Origin: Tetrapyrgos nigripes
Taxonomy: Eukaryota; Basidiomycota; Agaricomycetes; Agaricales; Campanellaceae
Direction of reading: 5' to 3'
Assembly: GCA_013368315.1 (NCBI GenBank)
Contig: JAACJM010000099.1
Location: 124,001-188,000, forward strand
Length of the DNA stretch: 64,000 bases
Shown here: in pieces, positions 56,614 to 64,000 of the stretch
How positions within the stretch are numbered: the first letter of the stretch is position 1
Layout of the letters: every line of letters begins with the position of its first letter
Translations under genes and position numbers: made by a program
The notes under the pieces: generated by a model
Told to the model about the DNA's origin: nothing
The model's database searches: none
The model's input: the letters and a program-made list of their open reading frames with translations, nothing else

Positions 56614-58773
56614 CTTTGGAGGAAAGACAAGATGACAATGTAATCACATGGTTGCAATCTGAAAATGACACAATTCTTGCGGCTAGGGCCAGAGCCAGTC
56701 GAAGAAAAATGACTCCAGAGCTCAGCTGGAGCCATTGTAATAGAGCTGCTTTGAGCTGAGTCAGAGCAGACCATAGTCGAACTGTTACAACACTATGTAG
56801 GGCCCAAGAAAACTTTGGCACTTTTCGCCCTCAACACGTGATGTTCCCACAGCCCAAAAAGGCAAACCCCTTTGATGAGCCATGGGCAAGGCCCAGAGTT
56901 CCATTGTTCTTACTCTGGAAGTGCTTTCATTACATGTTTTTGGCCTCTGCTTGAAGTTGTGAGTGTTGTTAGGCTACGGAAGCCTCAGAGCCTTCATGAT
57001 GCAACATCAACATGACATATGAGCTCTTAGATACCATGGAATAGTACAAAAATGATACATTTAGGCATGCTAAGGGAGTATAGACTGTAAACCTGATATA
57101 AATCAAAACGACATGTTGAATGTGTCCGGAAGGCACTAAACTACACTGTTCTATCCTTCCTAATCAGATTAGCACAACACAGGCCTCAAGCCCTGAAAGA
57201 AGTCCAACACAACCTTGAAAAATATGCACAAAATAGACCACTGAAGGCACACTACAAAAGCAAAGTGACAGCAAAAAGGGGAGATGAGGGTGGTCAATAT
57301 TGTAGGAAAGAGAGAAAGAACTGAGCAGGTCTGAGACGAGGGGGAGGGTGGGTGCTCATGAATGGCAGTGGCAGTGGTGGTGTTGAAAGAAGAATGAGCA
57401 AATAAACAAAACACAACAGGATGGCTTTTGGTGGCTGCACAGATGCTAGATGGCTGACCAGAAGCCCCATTGGGACGTCTTGTGTTGAGGGCAAAAAGTA
57501 GTGTTGCACTGAGCTGAGTGGGCTCATGACCATATATGGAAGGTCCCATCAGTCGCATCAATTCAGCATTTGATTATGGCATACTCAGGGTCCCAGGGAC
57601 TAATAACTATTCCTCTGCCTCGGTGAGACGCTGAGTGTGGGGTCAAAGGCGAGTGACTCAACTAACTACTACCTTCCACTCAAGACGAGGTGTTGAAGAA
57701 GGAGATTGAGGTCCAAGCGAGGACCAAGGGAAACTGGTCGTGTCTCGGAAATGGGAGTGGGAGTGAAAGAAGGAATGTGACGGCATGAGAATAACACGTC
57801 GGATAGGGTTCGAGAAGGCTCAAAGACGTGAAAAGGCTCAAAGAATAAGAAAGGCTCAAAGAATAGGGGATCAAAAGGCTCAAAAGGCTCGACTCAGGCT
57901 CAGTGGAGCTCAAAAGTGTGCAGAAGGAAAGATACAGATTTCTAGTACTAGTGTCTACTTATACTAATTTACTGCAAGGAACGCAATATAGCTATAAAAG
58001 TGTAAGTATCTACAAAGAGAAGCGAGTGACGATGTTGAGAAACAGATTGACAGTAAGTAATAGGGATAGAGGAATAGAATCAATGAGAAGCTGTCGGGGA
58101 AAGTAAGTCCGAGATAATTATAGAAATAGCCCATTGCAAGTGCAAAGTCGGATTCACTTTTTGCCAATTGTCCCTTCTCTCTCCCAGTTGGTAAACCATC
58201 AGACGTAGAATACGACGCAGTAGGGGACTCCCAAGACCCTCAGTGCTTGCTCAAGGCACTGTGCGAAGGATGGGACGGACCGGGAGGGATTGGAGGTGAC
58301 ATCAGCTAGAAGTTAACCGGTTTGAGAAAGAAGAATCTTTAGTAAGTACGACGGTGAATGCGAATTGAAGGTAAGAAAGTATGGTAGACATGAAAGTGAA
58401 ATAAAGTATTGATCCGATGGGAGGGACGTGCGTCCCTACCACAGTGGGTTCAAGAAATTAGAGTCTTTCCACAGACTCTCAAAGGAAGGAGGAGGTTGAA
58501 AATAAACATTTTAAAGGAGATCAATTAATGGGAAATTCAGGGAATGGGCAAACAGAAAAGTATGGGGAAAGCTCCCAGAACATATGGAAGAATGAATGGA
58601 ATTGTAAACGGAATTGTGGGGAGTGAACAAATAGAATAGAGCGGAAAAAGTTCCCAAAACATGTAGAAGAAAGAGTGAAAGTAGAAGGAACGAAGGTGCA
58701 AATAAAAGAGATTGAGTGCACGGACACTGAGATCATACATCCATTTCATTCTATCCCAAAGATCATCACAATT
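56614..58773. other. No supported gene
   Basis: The stretch carries short frames only. GGCTCAAAGAATA-type repeats occur at 57815-57890 and two similar GGGAAAGCTCCCAGAACATA / GGAAAAAGTTCCCAAAACAT phrases at 58565 and 58645. The right part is the region downstream of the ORF at 58.8-59.6 kb. Confidence 0.3.
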
Positions 58774-59577
58774 TCAATGCCGATAACCTAGCCACCAAAA
58801 CCATACAGTCTTTGGAAGCATCTCCTGCTCTTCGTTGAATTTGTGGCTCAAGTTCGAGATCTTGTTGTGGGATGGGGCGTGATTGTTGTTGCGTCGATCA
58901 GTTGTAGGGGAATAAGTATCTGCGTGGCAATCGTCAGCTCGGTCATTGAAAACTTCAGAGCCTAGGAGCTCATGAGGCATAGAAATTTCGGGGTGATTGC
59001 GAGGATAAGCAAAAATAAATAAACAGGCGATATTGGAAAGAATACGGACAGCATCAAGAAATTCGTTAAAGTAAGTAAGGAAGTGGATCAAATAGGGACT
59101 CAAAGCCGGTGAACGAGAAGTGGAAAGTAATCGGTTAATCATATCAGCATCAAGAACAGTGTTCAGAGTGGGATGCGAGGATGAGAGAAAATGATCAAGA
59201 ATCGAAAAAATATTAGAAGCGTACGGATCCCCTTCAGGGTCATTTGCGATGAGTGGTATTTCAAGTGATAGGGCTACATCTGCAGTCTTCACTGTAAAAT
59301 GAATTGTGGTGTCTCGTGAGTGAATCTGCGTTGGTGAGGACAATGTTGTCAATAAAGCGTAAATAGAAATAAAAGAGAACGTAATTAAATGAATTATAGT
59401 CAGCAGGACCAAAGCAGCAAGTCGTTGTGAATTTGAATGTGAATATGAGGGATTGGGTAAATAAGAAGAACATGCTTGAGGGTACTTAGCAGTCTTTTCA
59501 GTAGAGGATCTTCCTGAATCTGGAGTTGCGCGGGACGAGTGGAAGTACGTAGTAGTCGTGCTCGGCTCGCCACTCAA
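58774..59577 (-). CDS. ORF downstream of the second gag, one membrane segment
   Basis: A 267-codon frame opens at 59577 in the -1 phase relative to the gag stop (59574-59576). It has a serine/threonine-rich start (SGEPSTTTTYFHSSRATPD), a strong hydrophobic stretch (LAALVLLTIIHLITFSFIS, about residues 53-75) and an ordinary C-terminal half ending WFWWLGYRH. I see no protease or reverse transcriptase motif. There is no ATG near the 5' end, so if translated it may depend on frameshifting at the gag stop. It could be the remains of the linker that precedes reverse transcriptase in the related element at 8.7 kb, although the membrane segment is unexpected. Function unknown. Confidence 0.4.
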   Translation of the reverse strand: MSGEPSTTTTYFHSSRATPDSGRSSTEKTAKYPQACSSYLPNPSYSHSNSQRLAALVLLTIIHLITFSFISIYALLTTLSSPTQIHSRDTTIHFTVKTADVALSLEIPLIANDPEGDPYASNIFSILDHFLSSSHPTLNTVLDADMINRLLSTSRSPALSPYLIHFLTYFNEFLDAVRILSNIACLFIFAYPRNHPEISMPHELLGSEVFNDRADDCHADTYSPTTDRRNNNHAPSHNKISNLSHKFNEEQEMLPKTVWFWWLGYRH

Positions 59578-60602
59578 AAATCCTCCAAGTGAGGAGTCGG
59601 AGTCGGAGAAGTGGCGTTGATCAGATCCGTATTTTTGTCAGGGAGAGCATTGAGTGATTTGATGGCAAAGGTATTTGAAGAAAGAACGTCTTGACCATTG
59701 TAAACGAGGCCGATGCCATACGACGAACGAGGAGTCTGTTGTTGTACTTGAAGAGATCTAAGATATTGTCCAACACCTCCCTCGAAACCTGAAGGTACAC
59801 GTGGTAAGTCATTGCCATTCGGAAGAACATACCTGTTTGAGTTTGTATCGAGAGTGATCAGTCCGTCTCAGATTAGAGGTGCTGTAAGGTGGCAATATCT
59901 AGGATGTAATGTGTGTGTGCCGGTCTCACCACACATGAAGCAGTGCCTTGAATCAGTATTTGAGTCATATTGAGGATTACGCACCTGATTATCTGATGAC
60001 GACATCATATTGATGAAGGAAGTGAGGTTGAGTTTCATTTCCCGAAATTGTTGCTCCAAATCGTCGACTTGAGAAGACCCTTCACGGATCAGAACGGCTT
60101 GACGTTGTGATTGAATGACTGTACAAGATGTGAGAACAGAGGGCTTTGAATGGCTCGGAGGAATACAGTTACCATCAAGATCAAGACGGACTTGGTTCTT
60201 GTATGATTGACTGGACGAGGCGCAGGGGGTAGTGTAGAGATTTTTAGGACCAAATCTAGTCTTTAGAAGACTCACCGAATCATTTACCGTAAGAGCAGTT
60301 TCAGGCATCCATTGGCTTTCTGGTAAGGCTTCTATGAACCACTCTTTGACAACTTTGGGTAAACCTGCAATAAAATAGTAGTTGCGTTGCTGTTTCCCAA
60401 TAACTCCATCGACCACTAGACCATTAGCAAACTTTTGGAAGGCAATTCGGTACTTATCTATGTCTTTAGACGATTCGATGGCACCTTGTTCGTTGTGGTG
60501 CCTACAAAAGTCCAAAAGATCTTGATGAGTAACGTTTGGTTTTGTGTCGTATTCCGAATAGATAGAAAGGAGAGTCTCCTTGGCTGAGGCCCAGTTATAC
60601 TT
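59574..60602 (-). pseudogene. gag: Truncated gag of a second Ty3-type element
   Basis: The frame shares the layout of the first gag: FCRHHNEQGAIESSKDIDKY, YYFIAGLPKVVKEWFIEALP, then a zinc knuckle CFMCGETGTHTLHPRYC (again CX2CX12C), and after a TGA at 59868-59870 the conserved NRYVLPNGNDLPRVPSG, which parallels RRYTLPNGDELPQVPDG in the first copy. It ends HLEDF and TGA at 59574-59576 within GGATTTTTGA. The N-terminal part is missing because the frame is cut at 60602/60603 by the start of a CACTA element. No LTR is seen nearby. Confidence 0.8.
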
Positions 60603-61017
60603 CACTGTGGGCTGCCGGATGGGGGATTTTCACCCACCTCGACCGGGTTTTCCACCGATTTATTTAAATTCGGTGTTGGACGGATCTTCCCCCTTTTCTG
60701 GAGGGATTAGTACCCTTCTCAAAATCGGGTGAATTTGTCCGCCAGAAAACCCTGTTTTGACCCACCGTCAAATTTTCCAAAAATTTCGCCCGGTCGGTCA
60801 AAATGACTCCGTTCCAGGGCAATTCGAGAATAGGGTGATCTTGAGAGGAACGGAGGGATTGTCTGTGGGGCACAATGGAAGGATTCTGCATGAGTGATAA
60901 TGACCCGCTTTCCCTGTCTTGTAAATCCCCCTGGAATGGACGTAAAATAAAGCTCTGTTTTAGTAGTGAAAAAAATCATATTTAGCTAGTAATTTGTACA
61001 CTGCAGTCAGACCGTTT

Positions 61018-62310
61018 CTAGACTTCCTCGTCGTCGCTAGTGCTGGCTTCCTCATCATCGTCACTGTCCGAATCCTCGTCCTCTGACTCCTCTGCAGCTC
61101 TACTCTTCTTCAGCTTTTTGTGAGTCTTGACTGAGCTCTTGAGGGATTGCTTCAATGCCGCAAGCGTTGCCCAGTAACCCGGGAAACGCTTCTTCGTGAA
61201 ATAGGGAAGCTCTTTTTCAACCTGCATGAAAGTATGTAAATATAGAGACATCTTTGAATAAAAAGAATACTCACAAGTTTGCACAGTCTATCCTTGGCTT
61301 CGAGCTCTTGCTTGCTGTAGGACACCTTGATATCGATGCCCGCCTTCAAGCGGTTGTTCTGTACAGCAGCCTACACAAATCAAGTCAGCCGGAGCCGATA
61401 GCTTTAGGATTAAATAGTGCCAAACGTACCAGAAATGCGTTGTATGCGTCATCATCAGCAACCTCGATCTTCTCTTGAAGATTATAGCCTTTCTTCTTGT
61501 CTCCCGCCTCGCCCTTTGGCTTTTTGATAACCCTCGTTGTGTTGGCTTGGCCCATGGCGTTGCCGGTGGAAGCAGTCTGAGTTGTACCACCTCGCTGGGC
61601 AGCCTGGGCTATAGAAAAGGACAAAGTGAGTATCTCTTCAAGTGATTTGCGTTATACAAGGGACGTTGGCTTACCTTGCAATGCTAATGCCATTTTTTTC
61701 CAGTACTCCACACTATCTACATCTGCCGGCTCGTTTGAAGTAGTGCTCGCTGTGTCAATAGTGGCCGGAACGACAACATTGACTGGCTCGACATTGATAG
61801 GACCAGAAGCAGGTGGGGTAGCTGGAACGACTGGAACGACTGGTTCGGCGTTGGTAGGAGTGGCTGGGACATTGCTGCGCATGGAATCTCCCATTGGGAC
61901 TGGGGCCTCAACCTCCTTGCTCTTCTTCTTTTTCACGGCTGTCTCATTGGTCAGTGATATGTTTGGCTTATACAATAAGTAATGATTAACAGAAGGCTTA
62001 CTTTTCTTTTTTTTCGTCTTAGGTTTGGCAGTGCCGTCTTGCCCATCAGGTGCATCCCCTGCTGTGAAGACCACATCAGAATTTGATCAGGCGATCATCA
62101 ACAAACATACCAGCTGCTTTCACCAAGACGACACATCAAGAAGGGTGTATGGTAAGTAAATGGTATATCACTGACTCGAAGGCCTCACTCACCGTTTTCT
62201 TGACGTCCTCTTTTTTTACTGGTACCAGCACGCTTGGCCTTTGTCATAGCTGCCCCTTCGTCTACCTGGGTCGGTGGGCTAGGGCATGGAGCAATGGTCA
62301 CTAGAGACAT
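61018..62310 (-). CDS. Small charged accessory protein gene of the CACTA element, multi-exon
   Basis: ATG at 62308-62310 gives MSLVTIAPCPSPPTQVDEG and TKAKRAGTSKKRGRQEN. Later exons hold GDAPDGQDGTAKPKTKKKK, KKKKSKEVEAPVPMGDSM, a valine/proline-rich part, and VEYWKKMALALQ. A conserved-looking module follows: KKKGYNLQEKIEVADDDAYNAFLV, AGIDIKVSYSKQELEAKDR and YFTKKRFPGYWATLAALKQS. The end is very acidic (ESEDEDSDSDDDEEASTSDD) with TAG at 61018-61020. The GYN...(D/N)W.T pattern recalls small proteins that recur in basidiomycete genomes, function unknown. It shares a 190-bp divergent promoter with the transposase gene, which suggests a partner role like the second protein of plant En/Spm; that is inference. 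Confidence 0.6.
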
Positions 62311-62500
62311 GTGAAGAGAGGATTGGCGGTCAAAAAACAAGTAGCGGGTGGTCAACAAGAGGGCGTGACCTTGGTTGGACTTTATACCTGTCCAATTTGT
62401 TTTTCCGTTTATCTATCCGCCTCTTGTTATCGTAACCATCTTGACATAGCCCAAATCGACATGCTTATTTCTTTTTCCGAGTGCGCTTACAGTGTGCACA
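62311..62500. promoter_or_regulatory. Divergent promoter between accessory gene and Tnp2 transposase
   Basis: The 190 bases between the two start codons contain no reading frame of note. CT-rich words and TTTATACCTG at about 62380 are possible core elements. Both genes must start from here. Confidence 0.5.
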
Positions 62501-64000
62501 ATGCCACGACCCGTGAAAGCCAGCAAGAAACGTGTTCGCAAGGAAACCATGGTGAACTGTAGGCACTGTGGTGTGCGTGTAACCCAACGGACAGAACGCC
62601 GACACCTAAAAGCCCTCAAGAGACCCAAAATACCCCTTCCGATATTCAACACTTCTACTAGTGGTGCTGAAACTGACAACGAGGACATGGACGTTGACAA
62701 TCTGGATCCTCCTGACGCTCCTGGACCAGAGCTTGATGCACCTGCTCTTACAGAGGTGGACGCTGCAAATATTTTCGAAGCTTTTGCCGGAGTAGAAACC
62801 TTTGACGTCGACTTCGAGATGGAAGCACCTCCATCTCGTCATCCATCTCCAGATCCTGTGCCTCTTCGGCGGTCCAAGCGTATTTGGGTGGAAGATGTTC
62901 CTGAAGATGAGGATGAGGATGAGGATGCGGAGACTCGGAATGAGGAGGATGGAATACTGGATGAGGAGCATGGTGTAGATTGGAATGCCGAAATTGATGA
63001 AGAGGGGTTAGAGGCTCTTACGCTGGAGGACCTCATATGGGGTGATGTTGAAGCTGAGCTGTCCGAGTTTGGTAAGTCAGTTGTAAACGTTGCTCTTTGT
63101 CTATGTCTGACTTTTATTTAGCACAGGAGCTCACCGATGATGAAGTGGCCCTGCTTCGTCATTACGCACTCAAAGTTGAAACATACATGACTTTGAGTGT
63201 GTTCGAAGCCCTTCCTTTCGCTTTTCGCTCGGAGAATATCCAATCATGGAAGGTCACCAAATCTCGTGCTGCCTACCTCGCTCGCTTCAAGCCGGTCCCC
63301 TATGACTGTTGCATCAACTCTTGTTGTTGCTTTGTTGGTCCACATGCCGAAGACTCTCGTTGCGAGTACTGCAATGAGCCGCGATTCCGTCCAAGCAGCA
63401 AACGGCCTCGAAAAAGGTTTTGCTACATCCCTCTTATTCCTCGACTCGTCTCCTTTTTCCGCAGTCCTTCCATGATGAAGGAGATGAAGTACCGAGCCAA
63501 CTACTCTCCTGATCCTGACAAAATTAACGACATATACGACTGCAAGTTATACCAGACACTCTGCGAGAAGAACATAACTGTTGGCACCACTACTTTCCCC
63601 CACAAATTCTTCGAATTCGAGCATGACATTGCGCTTGGGCTATCAACGGACGGCTTTGCCCCTTGGCGTCGGCGAACCAAAACTTGTTGGCCGTTACTCG
63701 TCTACAACTACAATCTCCCACCGGAGCTCCGTAATCATGTCGAGAACATTCTTTGTGTAGGCGTCATTCCCGGGCCGAACAAACCCAAGGACCCAGACTC
63801 GTTCTCATGGCCACTGGTTGAGGAGTTGATGAAGCTGGAGCGAGGTGTACGTGCATTTGATACGTTCGCCAACGTTCTCTTTGCGCTACATGCGTACCTT
63901 ATTGTGCTGTTTGGTGATATCCCAGCAATGTCATTTTTGGCTCGCTTTGTCGGCCACAACGGTTTTCGCCCTTGTCGCATCTGCAACATCACCGGTATTG
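62501..64000 (+). CDS. Tnp2-family transposase (Transposase_21 type), runs off the window
   Basis: ATG at 62501 begins MPRPVKASKKRVRKETMVN and a zinc-finger-like CRHCGVRVTQRTERRHLKAL. An acidic linker follows (EDVPEDEDEDEDAETRNEED). One intron (63072-63121) joins SEF to AQELTDDEVALLRHYALKVE, and the second exon is open to the window end. It contains a cysteine-rich segment CCINSCCCFVGPHAEDSRCE, then CNEPRFRPSSKRPRKRFCYI, the DIALGLSTDGFAPWRRRTK region with TCWPLLVYNYNLPPELRN, and ILCVGVIPGPNKPKDPDSF, followed by FGDIPAMSFL and GHNGFRPCRICNI. This is the characteristic order of the Tnp2 family that moves CACTA elements by recognising their ends. LSTDGF holds a likely first catalytic aspartate. 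No stop is present in the part seen. Confidence 0.85.

Larger units (their letters stand above)
60603..64000 (+). mobile_element. CACTA (EnSpm)-type DNA transposon, left part only
   Basis: The sequence CACTGTGGGCTGCCGGATGG starts exactly where gag coding ends. CACTG/CACTA termini are the mark of this superfamily. The next 220 bases hold repeated ACCGGG, CCGGTCGGTC and CGGGTGAA words of a subterminal type. Inside lie a small-protein gene on the minus strand (61018-62310) and a Tnp2 transposase on the plus strand (from 62501), transcribed away from each other. The right end lies beyond the window. Confidence 0.65.

Noticed and set aside
58774..59577. Reverse transcriptase or protease in the ORF after the second gag
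   Set aside because: No DTG, FIDD/YxDD or integrase motif is present; the ORF has a membrane segment instead.
1..64000. CRISPR array or bacterial operon
   Set aside because: Introns, eukaryotic transposons and gene families throughout; the only regular repeats are a minisatellite, a 103-bp tandem repeat and transposon ends.

Overview
The window reads as a filamentous basidiomycete genome, most likely an Agaricomycete. The protein-coding genes are broken by many short GT..AG introns of about 50-70 nt. The transposable elements belong to families typical of mushroom-forming fungi: a KDZ transposase with a CxC2-like cysteine cluster, a Plavaka-like transposase, a Tnp2/CACTA transposase, Helitron Rep and Ty3-type LTR elements. 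The host genes also fit, with a MYND finger protein, a possible DUF6532 protein, a P450 and a berberine-bridge-type oxidase. There are no bacterial features, no CRISPR and no rRNA.

Layout. 1-4.9 kb: a KDZ transposase gene on the minus strand. 5.0-15.4 kb: a nearly complete Ty3-type LTR retrotransposon on the plus strand with 758-bp LTRs, gag, protease, a candidate -1 frameshift site, RT-RNase H-integrase, and an extra intact 520-residue ORF between integrase and the 3' LTR. 15.5-16.1 kb: a 622-bp hAT-type MITE with a perfect 8-bp target duplication. 16.3-20 kb: unassigned small or multi-exon genes, a 103-bp tandem repeat and transposase-like debris. 20.4-25.7 kb: two convincing host genes on the minus strand, a PC-esterase/TBL-like Golgi acyltransferase and an FAD-linked BBE-type oxidase. 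25.8-34.7 kb: duplicated debris of the oxidase locus and its upstream sequence, a DUF6532-like gene end, a Plavaka-like transposase fragment, and about 2.6 kb of non-coding sequence. 35.0-37.7 kb: an apparently intact cytochrome P450 gene. 38.6-39.2 kb: a second hAT MITE. 40.1-43.0 kb: a MYND-finger gene split by a Harbinger-type MITE. 43.4-48.2 kb: a tandem repeat family, a decayed chromodomain protein gene and a palindromic mariner-type MITE. 48.5-50.8 kb: a decayed Helitron Rep. 51.6-52.5 kb: a cluster of short GTGAC/GTCAC dyads. 52.6-55.7 kb: a 9-bp minisatellite whose plus strand is almost free of T. 56.4-56.6 kb: a 250-bp palindrome. 58.8-60.6 kb: a truncated Ty3-type gag on the minus strand, apparently split by a CACTA element that starts at 60,603 and leaves the window. 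That element carries a divergent pair of genes, a small charged protein and a Tnp2 transposase.

The region is a transposon-dense accessory island around a few intact host genes (PC-esterase, BBE oxidase, P450). The two oxidative enzymes face away from each other across about 9 kb of debris and there is no strong sign that they form a cluster. The LTR element has been partly inactivated. About eight of ten LTR differences, and several stop codons, fit C-to-T decay at CpG, which suggests cytosine methylation.
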